From Cyprinodon diabolis (lineage: Eukaryota; Chordata; Actinopteri; Cyprinodontiformes; Cyprinodontidae), in assembly GCA_030533445.1 (NCBI GenBank), contig CM060081.1, forward strand, positions 31,384,111 to 31,448,110: a DNA stretch of 64,000 nucleotides, written 5' to 3'. Position 1 is the first letter of the stretch, and every line of letters begins with the position of its first letter. Positions 1 through 11,459 of the stretch are shown here, piece by piece. The position numbers and the translations under genes were made by a program. The notes under the pieces were generated by a model. The model was given only the letters and a program-made list of their open reading frames with translations. It was not told the DNA's origin and searched no databases.

Positions 1-2040
1 CTCTTATAAATCATAAAACAAGTATTAACTGAGATAGAGGTAAAAAAAGAAAAAAAAACATTAAACCTGGTAATATTTTTAAACAAGCTGTTTTGAGACC
101 AAACGATAAAAACAGTAAAAAAATAAGCTACCAGACAGAATATTAAAATGCAAGTGGTTAAAAGAACATCAAAGAACATTAAATTATGAATCATATTTTG
201 ACTTTAGGAACCTACATTGTATTACATGGCCAAGAAGTGGATTCCTTTATGTTTTTTAATTTTCTAGTGGTGTAATTACAGAGAAGTAGTAATAAAAAGA
301 AAAACAATGATTTTGTGTTTCCAGGATGTATTAATCAGTGGTCTGACATCCACAATGGCCTGTTTCCTGCATCTTCTTATGGGTCTCTGCTTAAACTTAC
401 CTGACTCTAATATTGGTTTATTAGGACACATCAAAAAAAAAGAAAAGAAAAAGAAAAATGACTTGAGAATTTGAGTTTTAGATCACTGCTTTAGATTCTT
501 TCTTAGTTTTACTAGATGAACATCTGCAGGTTTTTCCCAACTTCCTTCCTTAGGAACATAAATCTATGTAGCGTTTTAATGCGTCAACAGATTGGATAGA
601 AAGAGCAACATGAAAACTCATCATATAAGCCAAGCTTCTGTATGCATCTAAAAGGTTTTTGCAAGTTGTCATAGTTTCGTCTGCTTCTACATTGATGTTT
701 GCCTGCTTGTCTATGTGTTGTTTGTTTTTCATTGATGGAGATTAATTTGAGTTAAAATAAAGGGGAATCAGTTTGGACACATGTGAACCAGAAAAAGACA
801 GATTTGTAAACAGCTAATTTAAATAAAATACTATCACAGGGAGTTTTTTGCACATTTCTCATTCTGAACAGCAGGTCATTGTATTGCTATATAAAACAGC
901 TTGTCTGAATTTCCTGACAATTATTCATATCAAAGATACTTTAACATATTAACTGTTCTTCAGAGCTGGATTATTTCAGGAATGTAATCACAAGGAATCA
1001 TTCAAGGAAGATTCAGGACACTGAATGATCAAAGTTCCTGCTTAGTGTGAGGTTCCTGCAAGGCAATGTTCAAAAGACTTACTATTCTATGAAAGTATAC
1101 AGTAAAAAAAGTGACTTTTTGGTGCAGTAAACTCTATTACTCTATTTGTCATAATTTCTATTCTGTATTTTCAAGCTTCAGTAAAAACTAGAGTTTCTGA
1201 AGTAAAGTTAAACCTTTTTTTTAATGTAATACATGAATTTTGGGGAAAAGAGTTTTAGTTGGATGAATTCAAACTGTCCCCAAAAGTAAACACCCTGAAT
1301 TTGAAGTTGCTTTCCTAAATGCATTCATGACTTTGTCATCTTAGGGTAGGAAAATGTGGCATCAAATGTCAAGAATTAGCAGTGGATTCCAGTTAATCTT
1401 AGTGGAAGGTTGCCTGTCATTAATGTGTTCTATTTTTTGTTAAATAGGGTATATGTTATTTGGTTAAAAAAAATAACACGTTTATTTAATTATCTGGTAG
1501 AGATTTTATTCTTCACTGAGAATGGTTAGACAGGTTAAGTTGTTGATTTTTAACTGTGTTGATTTTGTTTGATTAATGTTGTAATTGCATTCTTAAAAGT
1601 TCACTTTTCTGGATGACTGCTTTAAATGTTGAAATTGCACTGTAGGTTTGTAAGATTTTTATTGCACATTTGAGTAGTAACTATATTACCAGATCTGTGT
1701 TAGATTTGGTGTATTTGTTGTTTACAAGTCATACCTTATCTTTTTTTCGGTACAGTTTCTAATGCAGTACAACATAATGCACTTTTACTATTAATGCTAT
1801 ATTTGTACTTGCTTTTTTTCATTCAAATAGAGGCATACATAATCTTAACACCACTGCTCAAAGTTTAAGTGGCTGTTTCTGTTCTGACCCTCGCCCAGAA
1901 GTTGTTTTGAGCATGTTTGTGTAAGTATTGTAAGTAAATATTCCTGATCTTAGATATAAGTATATTTCTGTAGCAAATGTTAAAACTCTCAGTTTTTGAG
2001 GGTTGTACATTTTTTATTGCATACACTATTTGAAAAGTAC
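1..2040. other. AT-rich intergenic DNA, no clear gene
   Basis: Apart from the short minus-strand frame at 550-732, this stretch is AT-rich sequence with A and T runs, no long open frame, no recognisable splice-bounded exon and no repeat I can name. Confidence 0.5.
550..732 (-). other. possible short coding remnant, minus strand
   Basis: A 60-codon open frame on the minus strand starts with Met (732) and ends at a stop at 550. Unlike most random frames here, its composition looks protein-like: an acidic/polar N-terminal part, then an alternating hydrophobic/polar stretch (around CKNLLDAYRSLAYMMSFHVA) that could form amphipathic helices, ending in Cys-Ser. An in-frame stop lies four codons upstream of the ATG and no strong acceptor site is visible, so it could be a last exon with an unseen acceptor, a degraded gene remnant, or chance. 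I do not recognise the family and assign no function. Confidence 0.2.
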
Positions 2041-2049
2041 GATTCCAGT

Positions 2050-2382
2050 GGAACAGTGGGCAGCACTGCCGCCTTGCAGCTAGAAGGTCCCGGGATTGAT
2101 TCCCGGCACGGGGTCTCTCTGGTTGGAGTTTGCATCATCTCCGGGTACTCTGGCTTCCTCCCACAGTCCAAAAACAAGACTGTTAGGTTAATTGGCTTCT
2201 CTAAAGATCCTTAGGTGTGAGTGTGTGTGTGAATGCTTGTTTGTCCTGTGTGTCTCTGTGTTGCCCTAAGATAGACTGGCGACCCGTCCAGGGTGCACCC
2301 CGCTTCTCGCCCATAGACAGCTGGAAATAGGCACCAGCAACCCATTGCGACCCCAACTGGGGTGATGGAAAATGGATGGATG
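2050..2382 (+). mobile_element. tRNA-derived SINE with 9-bp target-site duplication
   Basis: The element opens with a tRNA-like head: a stretch about the A-box position and a B-box-like sequence near 2093-2106 (GGGATTGATTCCCGG). It continues with the conserved body seen in many fish SINEs (the CTGGCTTCCTCCCACAGTCC region, the GTTAGGTTAATTGGC region, a GTGTGTGTG stretch, the ACTGGCGACCCGTCCAGGG region) and ends in a GGAT-repeat tail (ATGGATGGATG). It is flanked by the direct repeat GATTCCAGT at 2041-2049 and 2383-2391, as expected of target-primed insertion. The clean duplication suggests a fairly recent insertion. The exact family name (Mermaid/DANA-like) is from memory and less certain than the class. 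Confidence 0.85.
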
Positions 2383-2391
2383 GATTCCAGT

Positions 2392-3480
2392 TAGACTTTC
2401 AAAGTTCTGGCTGGCCCATAAAAGATTTGGAAATTTTATGCAATACAATATTACTTCTTTCTTAAACTGTTTGAAATAAAATTAAAAAAACTGTTTAATT
2501 ATATTAAATGTATAGACTATTGGTTAAATTTATTTGGTAACATTTCAAGAAAACTGGCAGTGATTACCTAATATTAGTGAGTAATTTAATATAATGCAAC
2601 AAAGTAAATCAATATGTCATGCCCAAGAATATAATTAATATCTACTTATTTACTTCATAAAACCAAATACTACAGGGATATAAGATTTTCTTAAACTTAC
2701 AACTTGGATGTATTTAAGTAAATGTTACTTAATATCTTCACAACTGCTATGTCTAATGGAGAGTAAAAGTCACTTGACACTGGCAAGTGAGTGTTACTTG
2801 ATATTGCAGCGTTAAATTTTACTTAAATCATTTGCGTGCATAAGTAAATCTTACGAGTTATTTGTTTCAGTGTAGGTTTCAAGTCTTCGTAGTCAAGTTT
2901 TCATCTTTTAGAGATATCTGGAGACCTATATGTTTCCCACACCTTATTGTTCTTTTTTTCCCCATACGTATTTAGACTAGGAAAAAACTGAAGGCAAATG
3001 CAAATATCATCTAATGGTCAACAATGCATGTGAATCATTTGAATAAAATCTGTTTCAAACTGTCTTTCAACTAATTATCTATTATCGATCTACAAAAGAG
3101 GAATAGGAAAAGTAAAATCTGACATGAATCAGTTACCAGCCCCTTACTCTCGTAAAATCATTAATCAAAAGTTGCAACACAAAAGGAAAAGAAAGTCAAA
3201 GCTCATTAGCCTAGTGATGGATCAATGTAAAGGTCTAGTAGTGTCGTTAAATTACAGACGTTGTGACAACCCCCGTAATTATCCCTCCTCCCAAAGCTTC
3301 CCAAGGGTCCTATAAAGCACATTAATGCTCAGTCTGCACCGATCATCCTGACTCCAGCACAGTCTTCCTCTCTTCATTACCTCCCAAGAACCACCTATTT
3401 AAATATTACAATATCCTCATTGCATTATGATTTCCTGATGTTTGTGAAATATGTTGGCCCTGGTTATTTTATTTTGAAAT
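2392..3480. other. AT-rich intergenic DNA, nothing recognised
   Basis: AT-rich sequence with repeated TTACTT/AAGTAA words but no clear terminal repeats. No exon or RNA gene was recognised. Confidence 0.4.
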
Positions 3481-4586
3481 GAAAAGCCAGGTTCACCATT
3501 TATGTCCTTTACATTTAAAGAATCCAAAAGCAGGGCTCCACTGAGCATAGATTTGTCGCACAGTGTGTTTGAAAAGCCGGCCCAGTTCCTTATTCAGCAG
3601 CCTCTTCAGTCTGTGATTGACTCCTTCCCTCAGCAGCCCGCAGCAGATGAAGGAACAGAGCTTAAACCTGTTACTGTCAGCCTCTCACCTGGATCATAAG
3701 AACTCCTGCTCCGAGCATGCAAACCAATATCCTCCTTTTCTCTGCACAGCCGCCAAGGATTCACAGCGGTGGCTCTTCACAAAGAGCAGGGCCGAGCGCA
3801 CTCAGTGTTATCTTATTGAGTTACCTGCAGCTAAGCTCTGAGTGGGCGAACACAATAGCAGGCAGTTAATGACAGTGCAGGGCCTAACCCCTTGTCCCCG
3901 GCCTTTCCCTGAGACTCATTTCCGTGCGGCGGCTGCCATTTCACAGCTGTTAGCCACAGAGTCTCTTTGTCATGATTAAGAACAAATTAATAGATGCCTC
4001 CTGGTAATCAGCTTTCATTAGAGCTGTCAAGCCGTCAGTGGCGTTGGCTCAGCGCGGTGGACACAGGATGATCACCTCCCAGTTGAGAGGCACCGCAGCG
4101 GACTGCGTGCAGACTCTCTTCTCCTGTGTCAGTGCGCACGGTGTGGCTAAAGTGTGGGTAACCAGTGCATTAGCACGCTCCTTCGTGGCACAAGTGCTTG
4201 TAGTTGATGCATTAACAGTGCTCCGTGTGGAGCAGCGAGATGGAGGTCATCGTTGGAATGACATAAAGAGTAGTCTTTCTCCTGAGTGTAATTGGCCCCA
4301 GCATGCTGAAAATGGACTGTGAAATGTAAAGGGGGGTCAAATAATTGATTTTTCCCCCGAATGCAGAATCCAGGGCAGGGCTGTTTAGAGAGTAATTTAC
4401 AAGAGCAGTTCAGCCCAGGCTGACTGGCATATCTGCTGAAAGTTCCCAGAGGCAGCAGAAGAGATAAGGCACACCTGAGACCCCAGAGCAGATGGACAGC
4501 AGTCAGAGAGCTACTCAGAGGGCAGAGAGGAGCCACATCAAACTCACTCATACATCATCTCTGTATTTATGTAGTGTAGGGTACAG

Positions 4587-4587
<1 letters not shown>

Positions 4588-4618
<31 letters not shown>
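4588..4618. repeat. (CA)n microsatellite
   Basis: About 15 uninterrupted CA units, read directly. Confidence 0.98.
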
Positions 4619-4620
<2 letters not shown>

Positions 4621-4852
4621 TAATGCTCTGAGGATGATGGACACAGGCTATTGTATGTAGAAATAGACTCCTGTCTCCCATTCTGTCCGTCTCCGGTTCT
4701 CCGTCTGTCCACCGCCCGCCCTCCTTCTGGAATTGATGAAATAAACTCATCAGACTTCCAGCAAGTTTGGCATTGTGCAGGAAAGCTGAAGTAATTTCAG
4801 TATGTAGATTTCAGACTTAAACCCATAACCGTGTTGCGTGGTGCATGACCAC

Positions 4853-4865
4853 CCCCACCTGCTGG
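4853..4865 (-). promoter_or_regulatory. CTCF-like motif (reverse orientation)
   Basis: CCCCACCTGCTGG matches the reverse complement of the vertebrate CTCF core (CCASYAGRKGGC). A short motif match only; occupancy unknown. Confidence 0.3.
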
Positions 4866-5645
4866 AGAGAGAAGGCTTGGCTGTGCATGATGGGATAGGA
4901 ACGTCTGCGAGGCTGGATACAGCCTGGCCCCGTGTATGCTCTGTGATTTCCCAACACTGCTGCCTCGGGGAATTAAGACAATGGCCTTAATGCAAATGCT
5001 TTAATCTAGTGACAAAATGGCATTTTATTTGCTGTGCCAAACCTGAGCTGAAATACATATGTAAGCTAATTGAGGAGAACCGACTGCTTTGCAATCTGCT
5101 TGGCCCCAAAAATGGTTTCATCTTCAATTTGGAGAATTTTTTCTTAAAGGAAACCATGAGTGACAGTTGTCAAGAACCATAATCTATGTCATCTGAATCT
5201 ATGGAAAGCCCGATGACTGACTGACTGAGAGTCATTGCTGTTGAGAATGTAGAGCTGTCACACTGATCTCATCAAATGGAGACGTTTGTATGGAGCGGCA
5301 TCAGTTCTCTTCAGTTTTCTTAAGCTTCTTGTTAAATTGCACCAAACAATTTTCAAGATCAATTCCAGCGTCCAAAAACAATGCACACAAATCCCATTTA
5401 TTCAACACACATTGTGTTTGGAAAGGGCCCCTGTGTTTGCATGAAGGTAATTACAGTGGGATTTGATGTTGTGGTGTGCCCAGAATTCTCCAGCTTTAGA
5501 TCAGGCTCGGGGTGCTCCACCCCATTAATGCTCCATATGGGGAACCCAGCTGTGATCAGAATTGGGCAAGCGGGAGGGGAAATCGATTTCATTTGCAGGA
5601 TTATTGATGTTACCGAGATGCCGTTTGTATGAAACATAAACTCCT

Positions 5646-6415
5646 ATTTCAGAGGTTATGGATAAAGCTGGATGGAGAGGCCGACTGTTTGTTTTGTTCA
5701 ATGAAACATTACAGAAACAGAAAAGTCACTGCACAAAGCGCTGTATGGTCTGCACCCGCATTGCACCACATTAAAGGGATAGTTCAGAATTTCTGACATA
5801 AGCTTCTGTTAAAAGTTTATAAATTGGTAATATCTTACCTTGTGATCTTTATTTAGCATGAATCAAAATTAGTTGATCCTCAGAGCTGGAATTGACAGCT
5901 ATTCTAAGATGAGCTTAAACTTATTCAGAAATCTTGAACAGTAAGAAACAACCCCCAAACATTTAGACGTTGGTTTTTAGGCTAAATCCGGTCGGTCTGT
6001 CATAGTCTTGATTTAATCCAAAAATAATTGTTGAAAATTGGGCTGTGTTTGGTCGGTCTGATTTTGTCCCACTTTAGTCCAGTAATTGAAGTTAAAAAGT
6101 CTTTTCCATGACCTACAAAATTAAGGCTTTTCACCTTTCACTTTTCAACCTAATCTAGAAGCCGTTTGGACGTAAATCATGTCTTCTTTTCTATGTCTTT
6201 TCAAATTCAGTTTTACTTGGTAGGAAGAAAAATAAAGCAGTGTGAATGGGAATAGTTCTAGCACCTTATTTACTTCTCTGTTAGTTTTAGCCCTAAGCTA
6301 TAAATCAGAAGTTAATTTATTTCTGTTACTCAATTCTCAAAGTGCAACACATTATATAGAATAATTGCACACAGACTGATATTTTTCAAGCCAAATAAAT
6401 AATAACTTCTTTCAT
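5646..6415. other. intergenic DNA, nothing recognised
   Basis: AT-rich sequence of moderate complexity. No exon, RNA gene or element boundary was recognised. Confidence 0.4.
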
Positions 6416-6423
6416 ATAAGAAT

Positions 6424-6779
<356 letters not shown>

Positions 6780-6789
6780 ATAAGAACTG

Positions 6790-7496
6790 CAAAAACTAAA
6801 TAACAGTTTGATAGTAAAAAAAAAAACAGTTGTTAGATAATTAGCTTTTTGAAGATAAAGTCTAGTTCAACCAATCAACCACCCATTAAACATTTACCAT
6901 CTGTTCAACCAATTCTGTGGGTAAAAGTAAGACAAAAACTCTTTCTCCAAGCATAGCACCAAACCTGATCTGAGTAACAATTACCAAGGTATGCCGTAGT
7001 GAGTTAATAAAATAATGTTTCAAAGCTCAGATTTACGAATTCATAAGTTAAAAAATGAATTCCTCTGATCTCTTTTTTTGCAGACTCCCATCTTTAGTGT
7101 ACATTATTTAGGTAGGTCTGTTGCATGACTGTTTGAGGATGTTTGAGAAAATAACAAAATTATGTAGCTTTTAGCAACTCAGGACATGTTCAACAATCAT
7201 CTAAATAAATAAACAAAAAATCAACATTAATTATTAATAGAATCAAACAACTCTTTTTTGTGAAGATGATCAAAATCTATGTTACCGTTTGCCTCTGCGT
7301 GTTATATACATGTTAGCATCCATCATGGCTTATGGATCTTCAGTCATGGTCTGGCTTAACATATATATCTTAACCCCTCCTTTCCGACTTTGTGTGGTTT
7401 AAAACTCTACTAAGCTATGCTCCTCAAGTTAAAAGGGAGTTTCTGAGATTTAATCTTTTTTTTTTGCATTGAAAACCCATGCACCAGCTTTTATTC

Positions 7497-7499
<3 letters not shown>
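6790..7499. other. intergenic DNA, nothing recognised
   Basis: AT-rich unique-looking sequence without a supportable feature. Confidence 0.4.

Positions 7500-7581
<82 letters not shown>
7500..7581. repeat. (AT)n microsatellite
   Basis: About 41 AT units, read directly. Confidence 0.97.
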
Positions 7582-7584
<3 letters not shown>

Positions 7585-7599
7585 GCATTTAGACATAAC

Positions 7600-8255
7600 T
7601 TTTTTTTTAAATGGCAGAAGCCTGTTTTGGTCTTTGTTCATGCAACATATCAGCAGCTGTGAACATCACAGGGCATTGTTTTGAAAAAGGAAGATTTAAA
7701 AGCTGACTGTAGGAAAAATTAATGAGATCATTTTTTTTCTTTTTTTTTTAGTCAAAGGAGGCCAATACAGAATAAAAAAAAACACACTGGGTTCAAAGTA
7801 CAACATAATGTTGGCAGTAATAAGTGACCTGGCATCCAGCCTTTTTTCAGCCTTTGCCAAACTTTCCCCTCCACCTGTTCCCTACATTCTTCTGGAGGCT
7901 TTATAAGTCGGAGCGATGTGCTGGCGAGGTGATCACAAATACATTAAAACAGTATCAGAGTTTCCCAGGGTTCAGATGGCCTAACAGCTGGATCTTTCAA
8001 CTGAATCCATCCTTCTGCACCCCCACCCCCTCGGTCTTGGTCTGAGCGCCCAGTCAGGTCCGCTGTGGTTCCCACTAGTTTAACTGCAGCAGTGGGAGAG
8101 ATGGTGAACCAGCTGGGAAAGGTTTTTCTTTTTTTTCTTTTTTTGTTTTGAGTTGATGACAGAATTGGGTTGAGATGAGGTAAAGAGCTTGGTGAAGAAG
8201 GGTTTCCCTATGTATTTCATTCTACCATTAAATTTCAAGAATACAAGATGCAAAA
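7600..8255. other. intergenic DNA, nothing recognised
   Basis: Contains T runs and a C/T-rich patch at 7985-8040. The 73-codon frame at 7824 has no recognisable protein features. Confidence 0.35.
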
Positions 8256-8261
8256 TTGATT

Positions 8262-8475
8262 GATTGATCTTTATAATAATTGAACTTCATTGATCTCATA
8301 TTGGAGAAATTTACCTCTGCATTTAACCCCTCCCGTTTGGGAGCTGTGGACTGCCATTGTGGCGCGCCTGGGGATCAATCAGGCGTTAAGGGTCTTGCTC
8401 AGAGACCCAGAATGGGTTTCAAACTCACAACCTCAGGGTTCCAAGCTCTATGCCCTAACCACTAGGCCCCTTTAT
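8262..8475 (-). mobile_element. tRNA-derived SINE with LINE-like tail (minus strand)
   Basis: Read on the minus strand it begins with GGCCTAGTGGTTAGGGCATA, a classic tRNA-derived SINE head with an A-box-like stretch, followed by a B-box-like GGTTGTGAGTTTGAAACC. A body ends in a GGTAAATTTCTCC/GAGATCAATGAA tail and a TGATTGAT-type 3' repeat (8262-8272). No clean target-site duplication was found. A second GGGGAAATTTACT fragment lies next to it at 8487-8535. Confidence 0.7.
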
Positions 8476-8486
8476 GCCGATTCATT

Positions 8487-8540
8487 GATTTACTTCATTG
8501 ATCTCACAGCGGGGAAATTTACTCAATACATCAGCTCAAA
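8487..8540 (-). mobile_element. retroelement tail fragment
   Basis: TTCATTGATCTCACAGCGGG and the following AAATTTACT repeat the tail motif of the adjacent SINE (TTCATTGATCTCATATTGGA), so this is a second partial copy in the same orientation, perhaps an earlier insertion or a tail duplication. Confidence 0.5.
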
Positions 8541-8599
8541 TATTAAAAAGAGAAGAAGAAGGTGCATGTGATATATACAGTATATACAGTGTGTCCACT

Positions 8600-10195
8600 G
8601 ACTGGCATATCTGCTGAAAGTTTCCATAGCAAGATTATTATACAGGATTATTGCACAGGGTGTCTACATGGGTATTTATACAGATGATATTAATATATAT
8701 CGATATTTCACTGGGTGTCAAATATAGACAAAGATAAAGATATACTTAGCTCTTGGACTTTGCTTTTTGTCAAATTACAATCTTTAACCTCATATAGTTT
8801 AAGTGGAGGGGTTGTGTGATAAATCCTAACTATTGCGTCTATGTGGCTGGTGCAGGTACCTGTTTGTGCTGTCTTTCATGTCAAGATGGATCTGGGCACC
8901 TAAACAAATCTCATCAAGGAGGAGATGTTTTCCCTGTGGAAGATGCCACTTAATACTCTCACTTCAATGTGGTAACAAGGCCTCCTCTCATGTTCCAAAC
9001 TGTTACTCCACAGATCCACTTTTACCTGCCTTGTTTCCCCTTACAGATGGAAGCTCTTCCCTTGGAGTTCGTGATCCACCTTTGCTCAGCGCCTTCATCT
9101 CCCTGGAAAACAAAGAAAACCTCACCTCCATGTCTTTGTTGTTCAACAACTCAGGACGCCCAAACCTACCTGTTTACTCTCCAACGCTGCCTCCACTGGA
9201 TTTACAAACACAGCCACTCTTAGCTCTTTGCTGACCGCAGCCTTAAGGATCCTCCAACTCCCCTTCAGTCTTATTCTACCTAGATCAGAGTAAGCAGTTC
9301 AAACCTCATTTAGATAATCTAAAATCCACCACACTGTTCCTTCAATCACTAACTGTCTTCTCACACACATATGCATCCCATCTTAACCTACAACTGCATT
9401 CTATAAAATCTTTACCAATTCTTTTGCTGTGTTTCAGGTTTGAGTCAAATTCTGTTTCCAGTATGACATAAACAAAGAAATCCAAGACTCTGACATGCAA
9501 GGAAAATGACACCTGTTTCAATTTATTGACCAATAAAAATCTTTTTTGAATCCCTTCCAGACCCTAAAAGGGTCTAGAGAACTATACACAAAAAATATAA
9601 TAAAGGTCATCTCAATATAGTTTATCTGATTTATGAATGTAAAGACACGCAAAGTCTCAACATCTCAAAAGAAGAAGGAAAAACAAATTAAGATTGCATA
9701 TCTTGGTTGGTGAAATCCACCCACAATAATAATAATTTGTTTAATAATTTAGAAAGAGGACAGCAAAGAATAGGTTAGTGGAACAAAGTCAAACCAAGTG
9801 TTTGTTTTCAATAGGATGGTGGAAGGTATTGGATTATTTTTTGGGGGCTTTGAAAAATCAATGAGGTTGAGTGTCTTCCTTTGTGCTTTTTTTTCTTCTC
9901 AAAAAGTGAAATAGCGTAGCAATATTGCCCTTAAAACAATCTGTTGCACAATTTTGTTAGGCCAGTTGTAAAAAATATCTGTGTGAAAGCAAACAGGTCC
10001 ATCTTAAGATTTAAACTGTCTCACTTTAACTGTTCGTTGGGCCAATTTCTGAACTGGACCAGAGCAATTCCCATCCGTATGAATCCGTCAGACTAGCTGA
10101 AACTTCCAAGTTCACTCAGTCTTTGCCAAGAATGCATTAAACGTTAGGATTTCATGTTCTGCAGAAGCTACAAGTTAAAGTGTATGGAAAAGACA
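8600..10195. other. intergenic DNA, no gene recognised
   Basis: Mixed sequence. The longest frame (8833-9234, 133 codons) is Leu/Ser/Pro-rich, overlaps an equally open shifted frame, lacks splice context and resembles no family I know, so I treat it as non-coding. Confidence 0.35.
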
Positions 10196-10198
10196 GCG

Positions 10199-10488
10199 GG
10201 CCAACACGATCTAGAAATAAGAAAACATTTCGTAAATTAAGTATATTTATTCTTATTTTAAGTAGGTAAATGAGACAGTTTGCGAATGGAATGAGTATTT
10301 TTACTCTTAAAATAAAATAATTAGATAATATTCACTTGAAATAAGACAATGCAATTGTGTTTTCTTATTTTAAATGTAAATTGTCCTGTTTCATTGGCAA
10401 AATGTCTCTTTTACCTCCTCTATTCAGGAACAAATGTACTGATTTAAAGAAAAAATGACTTATCTAGATTTCGATTTTTTCCAGTGGA
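10199..10488 (+). mobile_element. dispersed AT-rich repeat, copy A (probable MITE)
   Basis: Sequence from CTAGAAATAAG to GATTTCGATTTTTTCCAG reappears in inverted orientation in park7 intron 3 (29938-30179). Shared landmarks are CTAGAAATAA, TAAGTAGGTAAATGAGA, AAACACAATTG (as its complement), GACAATTTACATTTAAAATA (as its complement) and AGGAGGTAA (as its complement). Ends resemble a CTGCAAAAACA-type inverted repeat but are degraded. Two independent copies support a mobile origin. Confidence 0.6.
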
Positions 10489-10611
10489 GTAAATCCAAAC
10501 CCAAACCCAACATATCTCCTGTAGAAAGACTTCTAAACCAAAATTCAGAGATGCTTTCCATTCAGTTTAACTGAGCTTGAGCTAATTATAAAAGAACTGA
10601 AAATATATATA

Positions 10612-10660
10612 TTTCAGAATCAGTTTAATGATCCCAGAGGGAAACCATGTTGTGAAAAGA
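10612..10660 (-). mobile_element. short LINE-tail-like remnant
   Basis: CAGAATCAGTTTAATGATCC followed by CAGAGGGAAA resembles the minus-strand 3' tail motif common to several fish LINE/SINE families. It is too short to classify. Confidence 0.3.
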
Positions 10661-10876
10661 TCTGACGTACCCCTAAAGGTATCCTGCTATGATTGCAGTA
10701 AAAAAAAACTGGTTCTACAGAGTTTGGACTCGTGGAGGCATTAAAAGAAATGCACACAATTTTTATTGGTTCATATTTAGAAAAAAACTAAAATCATATT
10801 TTCCCTTTTACTTTATAATGTTTTACTATTTACAATGTTATTATCTAGTATTTGTCATTAAAAGGAAAGTTTCTGG

Positions 10877-10881
<5 letters not shown>

Positions 10882-10919
<38 letters not shown>
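10882..10919. repeat. (AT)n microsatellite
   Basis: About 18 AT units, read directly. Confidence 0.95.
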
Positions 10920-10923
<4 letters not shown>

Positions 10924-11459
10924 ATATTTAATGGAAAACAGCTACAATAGCTTGTTTAGTCTTCCCACCAGAATTCGAGGTTTTCCACCAACTGGTCTTG
11001 GTTGTCAATTATCGCAGGAGGGACCTCAGAGGGCGGTCTCTCTCCCCAGCCTACCGTCCTGTCCTTGTTGGGAGCAGATGTTTGTGGTGTTTGAGTGTCA
11101 GTGATGGGCAGTGTAAAAGCAGCCTTACACATGTTCATGTCACCCAGTCGTTGCAACTACAGGAGGAAGTTATGTCATCAAGCCAGCTGGCTCCAATATG
11201 CAGCATTGTGTAGAAGAAGAAAAAAGAACTAGGGAGCAGAGGTGGAGTCAGACCAAAACTTGGCTCGCAATTTTTCTTGCTTTGCTTCGGGGTGCAGACA
11301 GACAAAAGGCATCCGCAGCAGAGTTTGTGCAACTTATCAAAGTATGTCATTAATTTTACAGTGCTCTCATGTACATGCATATACAGAGTTTCTAGCTAAA
11401 GCAATTGAGCATTTATTGGCTGAGAATTGGTTATTAAAGGGAACTGCAGCTTAATTGTG

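Larger units (their letters stand above)
3480..5645. promoter_or_regulatory. high-complexity block, candidate regulatory island
   Basis: Base composition rises here relative to the flanks and simple repeats are rare, apart from a CA tract. Segments such as 4975-5130 and 5380-5640 have the texture of conserved non-coding elements: mixed-complexity sequence with homeodomain-type ATTA/TAAT cores, ATGCAAAT-like octamer sites and AATTGG motifs, with no long coding frame. The 94- and 134-codon frames on opposite strands near 4038-4551 overlap and are rich in unlike-protein Ser/Leu/His runs, so I do not call them genes. The assignment is inference from texture; cross-species alignment would decide it. 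Confidence 0.35.

Noticed and set aside
4038..4551. 94- and 134-codon frames on opposite strands
   Set aside because: They overlap antisense, have no family resemblance and lie in a block that looks regulatory rather than coding.
8833..9234. 133-codon plus-strand frame
   Set aside because: Leu/Ser/Pro-biased, an alternative frame is equally open, and no recognisable domain.
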